Below, piece after piece: positions 9,023 through 16,831 of a stretch of DNA of 16,841 nucleotides. Position numbers and translations under genes: made by a program. How positions within the stretch are numbered: the first letter of the stretch is position 1; each line of letters begins with the position of its first letter. The notes beneath the pieces are model-generated. The model made no database searches, was not told where the DNA came from, and saw only the letters and a list, made by a program, of their open reading frames with translations. This DNA is from an uncultured Collinsella sp. Its GTDB lineage: Bacteria > Actinomycetota > Coriobacteriia > Coriobacteriales > Coriobacteriaceae. The stretch covers positions 1-16,841 of the forward strand of contig URNM01000026.1 in the NCBI GenBank assembly GCA_900549185.1, given 5' to 3'.

Positions 9023-9041
9023 GTTGCTAGGAGGTTGGCCC

Positions 9042-9929
9042 GTGGTTGATGGGGATGCTCGTTCTGAGCTGCTTTCTGCGGATTGGAATGAGGAATGGAT
9101 GCGCTTGCAAGCTGGTCGGCGGCGGGCTGATGATTCTTTTGAATGGGATAAACGGGCTCGGCATTTTCGGCCGCTTGAGACTGCTCCGTATGCCCGGGAC
9201 TTTATGAAGCTGTTGGCGTTAAAGCCTGGCGAGTCGGTGCTTGATATGGGGTGTGGGGCTGGGTCGATTGCTATTCCGCTTGCTCAGGCTGGACATCCTG
9301 TGATTGCTGCTGACTTTTCTCCTGCTATGTTAGGCACGCTTGATGCTGGCATTGAGTACTATGGGCTCGAGGATTGCATTACACCGCTTGAGCTTGCTTG
9401 GGATGATGACTGGGATTTGGTTGGGCCGGTCGCGAAAGCGGTAGATGTTGCCTTTGCCAGTCGCTCTGTCACCACGACCAACCTAAAAGGCGCGTTTGCC
9501 AAGCTTGATCGTACGGCTCGTCGGCGTTGTGCTGTCACGATGGTCGCTAACTCCAGCCCGCGCTATGACCTGCACCTGATGAACGCCATCGGAGCCTCGG
9601 TTACCTGCAGTAATGGCTTTGTGTATGCCTTCAATATCCTCATTCAGATGGGTGCCCTGCCGCAGGTTACGTACTTTGAATCGCCTCGTCGCGATACCTT
9701 CGATAGCCTTGAGGCGGGCGTGGCGGACTTCTCCCGCATGCTCGAGCACGGTAACGAGGATAAGATTGACCGTCTGCGCGACTACGTCGCTCAGCATATG
9801 ATTGAGAATCCCCATGCCGGCGAGCCAGGGTCCAAAGGCGTGCCGCAGGGGCGCTACATGCTCGACCACGTCCGCAAAGTCCGTTGGGCGTTTATTGCAT
9901 GGGAGCCGGTTTCTTCGGGCCGTCCATAG
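9042..9929 (+). CDS. Class I SAM-dependent methyltransferase, substrate unknown
   Basis: The SAM-binding Rossmann fold is visible: motif I VLDMGCGAG (66-74) and the acidic residue at the end of strand 2, Asp91 in VIAADFSPAML. Ahead of it is a Trp/Arg-rich N-terminal region (DWNEEW, SFEWDKRARHF), which may help choose the substrate. The C-terminal half lacks a signature I can assign. The frame is open from an ATG at 8982, but that would translate a terminator hairpin as a false hydrophobic leader. I chose GTG at 9042, which has AGGAGG 7 bases upstream and gives 295 residues. No membrane segment remains. Codons in the first ~440 bases favour T at third positions, while the second half uses the C-ending codons common in the neighbours. 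Substrate (small molecule, protein or RNA) cannot be told from the sequence. Confidence 0.85.
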   Translation: MVDGDARSELLSADWNEEWMRLQAGRRRADDSFEWDKRARHFRPLETAPYARDFMKLLALKPGESVLDMGCGAGSIAIPLAQAGHPVIAADFSPAMLGTLDAGIEYYGLEDCITPLELAWDDDWDLVGPVAKAVDVAFASRSVTTTNLKGAFAKLDRTARRRCAVTMVANSSPRYDLHLMNAIGASVTCSNGFVYAFNILIQMGALPQVTYFESPRRDTFDSLEAGVADFSRMLEHGNEDKIDRLRDYVAQHMIENPHAGEPGSKGVPQGRYMLDHVRKVRWAFIAWEPVSSGRP

Positions 9930-10069
9930 ACCGCTTTCGGCCGCCGTACACGTCCGCCTGTAACCCGCGCTGTTCTCCCGCTCGGCATCCGCATTCTTTT
10001 TGAACTGGGCAAACACGCCCCACACCGCGCCGTTCCTGCGCTATCGTGGGACAGCTCACGTAGATTAAG

Positions 10070-10089
10070 GCCCCATCGTGGGGCGCCCC
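10070..10089 (+). promoter_or_regulatory. Overlapping hairpins in the yhbY leader
   Basis: GCCCCA/TGGGGC (10070-10075 with 10079-10084, 3-base loop) overlaps the self-complementary GGGGCGCCCC (10080-10089). The two foldings are mutually exclusive and lie 22 bases before the yhbY start. A switch in the leader is possible, but there is no further evidence. The rest of the 9930-10111 gap shows no clear gene or strong promoter. Confidence 0.3.
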
Positions 10090-10111
10090 ATAACATAGAA
10101 AGCGAGAACCC

Positions 10112-10411
10112 ATGGCACTGACAGGAGCCCAGGTCAAGCAGCTTCGCAGCATGGCCCATCACCTCAACCCCGCCATCATCATCGGCAAGTCCGACATCAA
10201 CGAGGGCACCGTCGAGCAGACGGTCGCCTACCTGGAGAAGCACGAGCTCGTTAAGTGCTCCGTACTCGATGGTTCCAGCCTTTCCGCCCGCGAGGCCGCC
10301 GAAGAGCTCGCCGATCGCTGCCATGCCGAGGTCGTCCAGGTTATCGGCCGCAAGTTCTCGCTGTATCGCGAGTCCTCGCGCAAGGACATCGAGAAGATTA
10401 AGCTCGTCTAA
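10112..10411 (+). CDS. yhbY: YhbY-family CRM-domain RNA-binding protein
   Basis: The 99-residue protein is a single CRM (chloroplast RNA splicing and ribosome maturation) domain. In E. coli YhbY binds pre-50S ribosomal particles, which suggests a ribosome assembly role here. Visible family features are LTGAQVKQLRSMAHHLNPAIIIGK at the N terminus, a helix with EKHELVKCSVLDG, AEELADRCHAEVVQVIGRKFSLYR, and a basic end. The RNA-binding GxxG loop reads GKSD at 25-28, lacking the second Gly. The length is typical (about 95-105). A moderate GAAAGCGAG purine run precedes the ATG. The gene stands alone and ends at a strong terminator shared in space with the convergent regulator gene. Confidence 0.92.
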   Translation: MALTGAQVKQLRSMAHHLNPAIIIGKSDINEGTVEQTVAYLEKHELVKCSVLDGSSLSAREAAEELADRCHAEVVQVIGRKFSLYRESSRKDIEKIKLV

Positions 10412-10450
10412 GAGCCAACGATCCGGCGAGCCAACATACATCAAGCTTGC

Positions 10451-10483
10451 GAGCGTCCGAGCAATTCGGACGCTCTTTTTTTT
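10451..10483 (+). terminator. Intrinsic terminator after yhbY
   Basis: GAGCGTCCGA (10451-10460) pairs perfectly with TCGGACGCTC (10466-10475) around a 5-base loop, followed by eight Ts. The stop codon of the convergent regulator (10482-10484) lies in the T-run. In the opposite direction no T-run follows the stem. Confidence 0.93.
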
Positions 10484-13481
10484 ATCGCTCGACGAGCACG
10501 CGGTTAAGCCTGCCCTCCACCAAGCGCTCGTACAGACGCCGCGTCTCGGGCTCGGGCACGCCATTGACCTGCTCCCTCAGGTGATGCATATGCCCACTGT
10601 ACAGCTCGACGATATCGCGCCGTCGCCCCGCCGCACCGTAGACGCGCATAGCGCAACGCACCATGTCCTCGCGCGCCGTCTCTTGCCGCAGCCCCGACTC
10701 CACCAGCCATACCGCCGACTGCAGGTCGTTTTCTTCTAGGGCGGCATTCGCGCCCCGAATCATGCAGTCGATATACTTCGATTCCATGATGCGCCTCATA
10801 CGCAAAAAGTAGGTGGGATTACAGCCATTGGGAACATACAACGGGCCGGCGTAGAGCTGCTCGATCTTAAGGCACAGCTCGATCAGATGGGGCCCGCGCG
10901 CACCCGTGCGATTTCCCAAAACTTCGCGGCTTATCTGATCAAACAACCGCACGTCGGTCTTGACGTAATCGCCGTTAAGCCCAATGCACTCGTTTTGGAT
11001 CAGCACACACGACTTGCCGTCCGGTGTCGGCCCCAAAGCCGAACGCAGGCGCGATATCGTCGAGTACAGATTGTTACGAGCGCTATTGAACTCGGCATGG
11101 GGCCACAGCTCCATAGCCAGCGTCTCGCGGTCGACCAGTGCATCCATGCCCAGTGCAAGCCGCTCGGCAAGCGTCGCCGCTTTCTTGCGGCGCCACATCT
11201 TATCCGTGATGGGAAACCCGTCGCGCTCGGCACGAAACGCCCCAAACATGCGAATCTCGATATGGCCAATCACATCGACACCCTCGGCATCGCCGGCCTG
11301 GAACAGACGCTCGCCTTCGCCCTCAAAGTCGTCACGCAGCGAATACCGCGACAGCTCGCGCACCGGGAGCTTCTTTCGAATTCTAGCGGCCGGCTCACCC
11401 AGACAATGCATCGCAAGGCGCGCAAACAGCCGATACGACGGATCCAAAATCCCTAGGCGGTTCATGGACATCCAGGCTGCAAGGTCGCTATCGCGGCCCG
11501 CGGAGGCCAAATGCAACGCCACCATCCATGCCTCGGCACCACCGACCTGCGTCCGACTCAAATCGAGCAGCTCTGCCTCTTCGCGAACCGATACCATCGA
11601 TGTATTGCGTAAGTACGCCGTGCGCTCTAGCAGCAGTGCGTTGTCGCGTATGTATCCAATCGATTCCTCGGCAAGCCTGAGCACCTGCACCGCACGGAAT
11701 TTGGCATTGACCGGACGTCCCTCAGCCAGTGACTGCCAGCCTTCCAGTATCAAGCCAAACAACTGGACTTGATTGTCACGCACACGCACGGCAAAACGGT
11801 CGAGCTCATTGAATGCCTGCTCGTCGGTCACCGGCATGCCGGCAAGCAGGCGCCGCGCCGATAACACCATGCGCACCCAGATGGCGAGCGCTCGGATTCC
11901 ACGCGCTTCGAGTGCCTCGAGCGTCAAGGCCATCTCGTCATCACGCTCGTCAGTCCCTGCATACGACCCATCAAATAGCTCCGTCAACATGCGGTCCGCT
12001 CGCACAAACGTCCCCGCGATATCGAGCTCACAATCGTAGGCCTTATCCGTTTTGAGCCCCGCGAGGATCTCACCACCCTTCGCCCGCTCGGTCAGCCCAT
12101 GCTTTATCTCGACATGTGCGGACAGCATGTCGAGTGCGGCACAAGACACCTCACTTTCCAACGCCGTATGGCTTGGCGGAAGCCCCAGACCACCATCTCC
12201 ATAACAGGCAGCCGTAAACGCGTGCGCCACCTTCCACGACACGGGATCGAGCTCGCAAATCGCTTGCTCGCCCGCATGCTCGATAATTGAGGCCATATAC
12301 CGCGCTAGCTTTGTATTGGAGACGCTCACCGCCGCCAGATAGATGCCGAGCGCCTCGTCAGGCGTCAGCTCCGATGCCTGGCCATCTGACTCGGTCTTTC
12401 CCAGCGCCGCGCGGCAAACATCCCCTCCATGCCCCGTCAGGGCCAGATCGACCCCATACTGTCCGGCAAGCTCCAACACCGCACTGCGGTCCAAAAACGC
12501 GTCAGCAAGGTCCATCGCGGTATCGCAGCGCCCCGCTTTAATCAATATACGCGCCGCCCGCACAACGAGTTCGGGGCGAATTTCGGCGACCAGCTTGCGC
12601 AATCGCAGACGCGCGTTGTCCTCGGTACCCAAGCAGGTAAAGCTCCGGTCTGCCGGATCAACGCCAAAAATGGGATAATCGCGGACAAGATAGGACTGGT
12701 CAATCGCCGAAAGTCTAACGCCGCAAGCCTCGAGCTCCGAAATATTACCCTCACCCATTAAGACCATCAAGCATGCCACACTAAACAGGGCGTTGTTCTC
12801 GAGCGACGCCAGATCAACAAGTGCCGCACCGTAGATATTGACGATCTCGTTTTCGAGCATCTGGGCAACGTCTCCCTGCCCGTATAGTCCCGACTGCATA
12901 GCCGAGACGAGCTCGGGCACGCCCTGCGTAAGCTGATAGAAGTCGAGCGATGTGCTGATCGAAAACGCCGATGCCCACGCCGAATACTCATAGGCATGCA
13001 CCTTGAGCATCTGCGCGTTGACTTTAATCGAATCGCCTAGTCCATGAATCAGCTGGCGATTCGAAGGACGGCAGCTCATAATGACCCCAACCCCCATAGC
13101 ACGCAGGCTTCGGATTCGGTCGATCAGCTCCTCGGTCTCGCCCTGGCTGAGGTTAGGCACGTTATCGATTGCAATCAGGGAGTGCGGCTTGTCCTTAAGC
13201 TCTTCGGTAACGACCTCGAGCTGCATAAACACCTCGCGCCCAATGGCGCGGTCTGCCTCAATGATCCGCACGGGACCTCGCGTCGGATCGTTTTTAACCT
13301 CTTGGGCATACTGCAGCAGCACCGAGGTTTTCCCAAAGCCATCAGGCGCGTAGAGGACTACGATGCCGGCCTTTCGGCCCTTGGCGATAAGTTCGTTCAT
13401 CAAGCGATCGCGCCGCACCGTATAACTACTGCCCAGCGGCATAAGCTCGAGGTCGTCCATATTGCCCAAATCGTTAACCAT
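10482..13481 (-). CDS. Large transcriptional regulator: MalT-like ATPase with C-terminal SARP winged helix and BTAD
   Basis: The 999-residue protein begins with a STAND/MalT-type ATPase. Walker A is YAPDGFGKTS (44-53) and Walker B-like SLIAIDNV is at 101-108. A long helical middle (about 300-720), rich in Ala and Leu, is probably TPR-like. The C terminus carries a SARP/OmpR-type winged helix (about 735-825, from IEIRMFGAFRAERDG through SARNNLYSTISRLRSALG). A bacterial transcriptional activator domain follows (from about VKTDVRLFDQ at 840 to the end). There is no LuxR-type HTH. AfsR-like SARPs put DNA binding first, so this order is reversed. The ATG at 13481 has GAGGAG about 6 bases upstream; a second ATG at 13460 lacks one. 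It is likely a ligand- and ATP-gated activator. The target is unknown; candidates are itself, through the upstream repeats, or unlinked genes. Confidence 0.88.
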   Translation of the reverse strand: MVNDLGNMDDLELMPLGSSYTVRRDRLMNELIAKGRKAGIVVLYAPDGFGKTSVLLQYAQEVKNDPTRGPVRIIEADRAIGREVFMQLEVVTEELKDKPHSLIAIDNVPNLSQGETEELIDRIRSLRAMGVGVIMSCRPSNRQLIHGLGDSIKVNAQMLKVHAYEYSAWASAFSISTSLDFYQLTQGVPELVSAMQSGLYGQGDVAQMLENEIVNIYGAALVDLASLENNALFSVACLMVLMGEGNISELEACGVRLSAIDQSYLVRDYPIFGVDPADRSFTCLGTEDNARLRLRKLVAEIRPELVVRAARILIKAGRCDTAMDLADAFLDRSAVLELAGQYGVDLALTGHGGDVCRAALGKTESDGQASELTPDEALGIYLAAVSVSNTKLARYMASIIEHAGEQAICELDPVSWKVAHAFTAACYGDGGLGLPPSHTALESEVSCAALDMLSAHVEIKHGLTERAKGGEILAGLKTDKAYDCELDIAGTFVRADRMLTELFDGSYAGTDERDDEMALTLEALEARGIRALAIWVRMVLSARRLLAGMPVTDEQAFNELDRFAVRVRDNQVQLFGLILEGWQSLAEGRPVNAKFRAVQVLRLAEESIGYIRDNALLLERTAYLRNTSMVSVREEAELLDLSRTQVGGAEAWMVALHLASAGRDSDLAAWMSMNRLGILDPSYRLFARLAMHCLGEPAARIRKKLPVRELSRYSLRDDFEGEGERLFQAGDAEGVDVIGHIEIRMFGAFRAERDGFPITDKMWRRKKAATLAERLALGMDALVDRETLAMELWPHAEFNSARNNLYSTISRLRSALGPTPDGKSCVLIQNECIGLNGDYVKTDVRLFDQISREVLGNRTGARGPHLIELCLKIEQLYAGPLYVPNGCNPTYFLRMRRIMESKYIDCMIRGANAALEENDLQSAVWLVESGLRQETAREDMVRCAMRVYGAAGRRRDIVELYSGHMHHLREQVNGVPEPETRRLYERLVEGRLNRVLVER

Positions 13482-13512
13482 GCCCGCTCCTCAACTCGAC
13501 CACATGGACACC

Positions 13513-13555
13513 GTAACGCTAGACCATATGTATCGCTAGATGAATAGAGCGATAC
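13513..13555 (-). promoter_or_regulatory. Repeat-rich candidate operator upstream of the large regulator
   Basis: On the - strand an 11-base unit occurs twice in the same direction, TCTAGCGATAC (13530-13540) and TCTAGCGTTAC (13513-13523), one mismatch apart, with a 17-base period. An inverted copy of the same core, GTATCGCT on the - strand (13548-13555), forms a perfect 8-bp dyad with 13530-13537. The cluster lies 32-74 bases before the start codon. SARP-type regulators bind short direct repeats, so autoregulation is plausible; this is inference. Confidence 0.45.
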
Positions 13556-13865
13556 TACGGTTTAGGATGTTTGTTGGTACGCAAATGGCAAGTTTTTGTT
13601 CAGCGTGGTCCGATTGAAACTTATCCCCCAACCAATCAGTCTTTGCGCAGGTCAATGCGCTTGCCAGCTTGTCCCATCCTTTGGCAGTGTACCTCAAATG
13701 AGCGCTGTTCAATTGTGTTGCGCAACTCACCTAACGCCAGCTACCGTCTACGACCTTTTCATAGCATTTATGCATAGTATCTGTTATGGAATGAATCATG
13801 CTGCACCAGACGCACCCGTTAAGTTCGCGGCAAGATTTTCGTCAAGCACACGGCGCGCGCTCAGC
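13556..13865. other. Intergenic region, no gene seen
   Basis: Short open frames exist on both strands but none has a ribosome binding site or recognisable protein. The stretch is less GC-rich than its surroundings. The only clear structure is the perfect 10-base palindrome GTTGCGCAAC (13717-13726). Upstream control of the large regulator probably lies in the left half. Confidence 0.4.
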
Positions 13866-13893
13866 AAAAAGGCCCCCGCAAAGCGGAGGCCTT
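13866..13893 (-). terminator. Intrinsic terminator of nagB
   Basis: On the - strand AAGGCCTCCGC (13883-13893) pairs with GCGGGGGCCTT (13869-13879) with one T-G wobble and a 3-base loop, then five Ts. It lies 32 bases after the nagB stop. Confidence 0.9.
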
Positions 13894-13925
13894 CGGCAAA
13901 GCTATGTCGAGGTGATAGGCTTTCG

Positions 13926-14654
13926 CTACTTGCAGAGCGAAAGGGCGGCCTCGTCGGCAACGACAACGCAGTTGGTGTGCAGTTGCAGGATCGAGGCAGG
14001 GCACTGGGGAGTAACCGGACCATAGCACATGTCATGCACGGCCTGCGCCTTGGCCTCGCCGTTGGCGACGACCAGGATCATGCGGGCATACATGATGGTC
14101 TGAGTGCCCATGGTGTAGGCCTGACGGGGCACGTCGTCGATACTGTCGAACAGGCGGCTGTTGGCCTGAATAGTGCTCTCGGTAAGGTCGACACAGTGCG
14201 TACCCTTGGAGAAGTGGTCATCGGGCTCGTTGAAGCCAATGTGACCATTGTTACCGATGCCGAGCAGCTGCAGATCAGGGTAACCGGCAGCAGCGACGAT
14301 CTTGTCGTACTCAGAGCAGGCAGCGGCAGCGTCGGGATTGGAACCATCGGGCACATGCGTGTTATTCAGGTCGATGTTAATGTGATCGAAGAAGTTCTCA
14401 CGCATAAAGTAGTGGTAGCTCTGGGGATCGTCGTGCGAAAGGCCACGATACTCGTCGAGGTTGTAGGTGCTGACCTCGGCAAAGTCGACGTCACCCTTCT
14501 CGTACCAAGCGGCGAGCTGCTTGTAGGCACCAATCGGGGTGGAGCCGGTGGCAAGACCCAGCACGCAATCGGGCTTGAGGATAACCTGGGCCGAGATGAT
14601 ATTGGCGGCCTTGCGGCTCATATCCTCGTAGTCTTTAGCTTTAATGATCTTCAT
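13926..14654 (-). CDS. nagB: Glucosamine-6-phosphate deaminase (NagB)
   Basis: NagB converts glucosamine 6-phosphate to fructose 6-phosphate and ammonia, feeding amino sugars into glycolysis. The 242-residue length fits the shorter, Firmicutes-type NagB (E. coli 266). Motifs: LGLATGSTPIGAY (phosphate loop, about 32-44), TYNLDEYRG with Asp67-Glu68, and LGIGNNGHIGFNEP with His138 and Glu143. The position of E. coli Asp141 is Asn136 here, which I recall from other short NagBs. The frame is open to 14915, but the ATG at 14654 has AAAGGA 6 bases upstream and starts the protein at the family's usual MKIIKAKDYE. It lies downstream of crr on the same strand with a 270-bp gap containing hairpins. It opposes GlmM-side synthesis of amino-sugar phosphates, so separate control is expected. 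Confidence 0.96.
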   Translation of the reverse strand: MKIIKAKDYEDMSRKAANIISAQVILKPDCVLGLATGSTPIGAYKQLAAWYEKGDVDFAEVSTYNLDEYRGLSHDDPQSYHYFMRENFFDHINIDLNNTHVPDGSNPDAAAACSEYDKIVAAAGYPDLQLLGIGNNGHIGFNEPDDHFSKGTHCVDLTESTIQANSRLFDSIDDVPRQAYTMGTQTIMYARMILVVANGEAKAQAVHDMCYGPVTPQCPASILQLHTNCVVVADEAALSLCK

Positions 14655-14719
14655 TACGCGTCCTTTCTCGTACAAGAGAGGCAAGGCTCCCTTACAAGCA
14701 CTTGCCCGCGGCCCGCGTC

Positions 14720-14742
14720 GGCCGCAACCAACGTGTGCGGCC
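14720..14742 (-). promoter_or_regulatory. Hairpin in the nagB leader
   Basis: GGCCGCA (14720-14726) and TGCGGCC (14736-14742) form a perfect 7-bp stem with a 9-base loop, 66 bases before the nagB start. A weak -10 (TACATT on the - strand, 14761-14766) would place it near the start of the nagB transcript. The function is not known. Confidence 0.3.
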
Positions 14743-14851
14743 ACCAGGGCGAGGTCGCGTAATGTATGTGTCTCGTGTCTAGCCGCGTCGAGGCCCCTGC
14801 CCGTCCACGGTGACCCAAAGCTGTTTAGCTTCGGACAAATCCCATCTTGCC

Positions 14852-14885
14852 ACGGAGGGCGCCCTCTTTCAAGGGCGCCCTCCGT
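14852..14885 (-). repeat. Perfect 13-bp GC-rich hairpin between crr and nagB
   Basis: ACGGAGGGCGCCC (14852-14864) and its exact complement (14873-14885) flank an 8-base loop. No T-run follows on either strand. It sits 40 bases after the crr stop and probably ends or stabilises the crr transcript, or works as a factor-dependent terminator. A protein operator for nagB is possible. Confidence 0.6.
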
Positions 14886-14924
14886 AAACGTGTTTGAATT
14901 GTAGGCTAAAGGCAAAGCGCCTTG

Positions 14925-15422
14925 CTAGCGCTCGCGAGCGACAATGAGTTGGTCCATCTCCTCGACATGCTCGCCAACGGAGCCCTTGATGCTCGAGAAC
15001 TCAACGGAGTTGCACACCAAGATAGGAACCGTCACATCGTAACCCTCGGCAGCAATTGCCTCGCGATCGAACTCGATGAGCACATCGCCCTTATGGACGA
15101 TGTCACCCACTTGCGCATGTACGGTAAAGTGCTTGCCCTCGAGCTGAACAGTGTCCAAACCAACGTGGATGAGCACGTCTAGGCCATCGACCGTGTTGAA
15201 CGCAACGGCGTGTCCCGTGGGAAAAATGGCCTCGACCTTGGCGTCTGCCGGCGCAATCACGCGCGTGCCGGTAGGCTGAATCGCCACGCCCTGGCCCAAA
15301 AGGCCGGTGGCAAACGTCTGGTCATTGACCTCGGACAACGGAATGACATCACCCGAGATGGGAGCATCCAGCGTAAGGACTCGACCACGCATACCAAAAG
15401 ACCTTAGGACTTTAGTGAACAT
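14925..15422 (-). CDS. crr: PTS glucose-type IIA component (Crr-like)
   Basis: This is a soluble cytoplasmic phosphocarrier that accepts phosphate from HPr and passes it to a sugar-specific IIB domain. The 165-residue protein is a lone EIIA-Glc domain (E. coli 169). The signature GLDVLIHVGLDTV contains His86, the phosphorylated His; His71 in PTGHAVAF is the second active-site His. Other marks are SGDVIPLSEVNDQTF and a C-terminal region beginning KGDVLIEFD. The frame begins at a TTG at 15443, but the ATG at 15422 has GAGG about 6 bases upstream and starts at MFTKVLRSFG, so I chose it. No IIB/IIC partner is present, so it may serve several transporters or play a regulatory role like E. coli IIA-Glc. 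It lies 71 bases behind glmM on the same strand. Confidence 0.94.
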   Translation of the reverse strand: MFTKVLRSFGMRGRVLTLDAPISGDVIPLSEVNDQTFATGLLGQGVAIQPTGTRVIAPADAKVEAIFPTGHAVAFNTVDGLDVLIHVGLDTVQLEGKHFTVHAQVGDIVHKGDVLIEFDREAIAAEGYDVTVPILVCNSVEFSSIKGSVGEHVEEMDQLIVARER

Positions 15423-15493
15423 GCTCCCCCTCGGACATACCAATCAATCAAAACAGCCTTAACAGTTTACCACTTGGCACCCGTTATTGACCA

Positions 15494-16831
15494 TTAGGGA
15501 AGTTCGCGCTTGACAACCTCGACGATGTCGTCGACAACGCGCTGGGTCAGCTCGTGCGTCTCCGCCTCGGCCATAACGCGAACCAGCGGCTCGGTACCGC
15601 TCGGGCGCACCAAGATGCGGCCGCGACCGTTGAGCTCCTTCTCGGCGGCAGCGACGGCGTCCCAGATGGGCTGGCAATCGTCCAGGCCGGCCTTGTTGTC
15701 CGAATGCACGTTGACGAGCACCTGCGGGTACTTCTTCATGATGCCAGCAAGGTCGGTAAGGGTGCGGCCGGTGCGCTTGAGCACGGCCAGAAGCTGCAGG
15801 GCCGTCACCAAGCCGTCGCCGGTGGTGTTGTGCTCCAGGAAGATGATATGGCCGGACTGCTCGCCGCCGATGACGGCGCCGTCCGCGAGCATGCGCTCCA
15901 GAACGTAACGATCGCCCACGGCGGTCTGAACCATCTCGAAGCCCTGCTCCTTCATAGCGATGGAGAAACCAAGGTTGCACATAACGGTCGAGACGATCTC
16001 GGAGTTGGCGAGCTTGCCGCGAGCGGCGAGGTCGGATCCGCAGATGGCCAGGATGTAGTCGCCATCGATCTCGTTGCCCTCACTGTCCACGAACAGTACG
16101 CGATCGGCGTCGCCGTCGTGGGCCAGGCCGATATCGGCGTGAGTGCGCAGCACGAGCTCGCGCAAGGGCTCAAGGTGCGTGGAGCCGCACTCGACGTTAA
16201 TGTCGGTGCCGCAGTAATCGGTGTTGATGGCGTGGACCGTGGCGCCCAGGCGCTGCAGCGCGGCAGGCGTGGTCTGGCACGAAGCGCCGTGACCGCAGTC
16301 GACGGCAACGACCAGGCCATCGAGCCTCAGGCCATCAAGCGTATCGATGACATGATCGACATATGCCTTACGGGCGTCCTTCATCTTGATGATGTGGCCC
16401 ACGCCGGCACCGGTCGGCAGCGTGTCGGCAGCCATGGCCTCCTCGGACATGACCCAGGCGCTAATCTCTTCCTCGACAGCATCGGGAAGCTTCATGCCCT
16501 TGCGGCTAAAGAACTTGATGCCGTTGAACTCCGGCGGATTGTGCGAAGCGGAGATGACGATGCCGCCATCGAGCTCGTTTTGAACAGTGAGCAGCGCCAC
16601 GGCGGGCGTGGGGATAACGCCGCAGCAGTGCGGACGGCCGCCCTCGGCCATGATACCGGCGGTCAGAGCACTCTCGAGCATGGTACCCGAAAGACGCGTA
16701 TCGCGGCCGATGCAGATGTCCGGACCAAGGAACTTGGTCGCCGCACGGCCCAGGCGAAATGCGAGGTCGCACGAAAGATCGGCGTTGGCGACGCCACGGA
16801 CGCCGTCGGTACCGAAGATGTTCTGGGGCAT
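15494..16831 (-). CDS. glmM: Phosphoglucosamine mutase (GlmM)
   Basis: GlmM converts glucosamine 6-phosphate to glucosamine 1-phosphate, the step before GlmU in UDP-GlcNAc and peptidoglycan synthesis. At 445 residues it has the family length. Motifs: FGTDGVRG at the N terminus; ISASHNPPEFNGIKFF with the phosphorylated Ser96; the metal-binding DGDADR (239-244); the sugar loop GGEQSGHI (about 320-327); and the phosphate-binding RPSGTEPLVRV near the C terminus. The gene is complete, but only 10 bases lie upstream of the ATG in the window, so its promoter and ribosome binding site cannot be judged. It is followed by crr and nagB on the same strand. GlmM and NagB compete for the same substrate. 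Confidence 0.96.
   Translation of the reverse strand: MPQNIFGTDGVRGVANADLSCDLAFRLGRAATKFLGPDICIGRDTRLSGTMLESALTAGIMAEGGRPHCCGVIPTPAVALLTVQNELDGGIVISASHNPPEFNGIKFFSRKGMKLPDAVEEEISAWVMSEEAMAADTLPTGAGVGHIIKMKDARKAYVDHVIDTLDGLRLDGLVVAVDCGHGASCQTTPAALQRLGATVHAINTDYCGTDINVECGSTHLEPLRELVLRTHADIGLAHDGDADRVLFVDSEGNEIDGDYILAICGSDLAARGKLANSEIVSTVMCNLGFSIAMKEQGFEMVQTAVGDRYVLERMLADGAVIGGEQSGHIIFLEHNTTGDGLVTALQLLAVLKRTGRTLTDLAGIMKKYPQVLVNVHSDNKAGLDDCQPIWDAVAAAEKELNGRGRILVRPSGTEPLVRVMAEAETHELTQRVVDDIVEVVKRELP

Noticed and set aside
8982..9041. Signal-peptide-like hydrophobic start of the methyltransferase
   Set aside because: The 20 codons coincide with a terminator hairpin and have no ribosome binding site; the GTG at 9042 has AGGAGG at proper distance.
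13596..14762. 388-codon + strand frame across the gap and opposite nagB
   Set aside because: It is mostly the antisense of nagB, runs through the nagB terminator, and has no ribosome binding site.
14655..14915. N-terminal extension of nagB by 87 codons
   Set aside because: The family start and a good ribosome binding site are at 14654. The extension translates two hairpins and looks non-protein-like.
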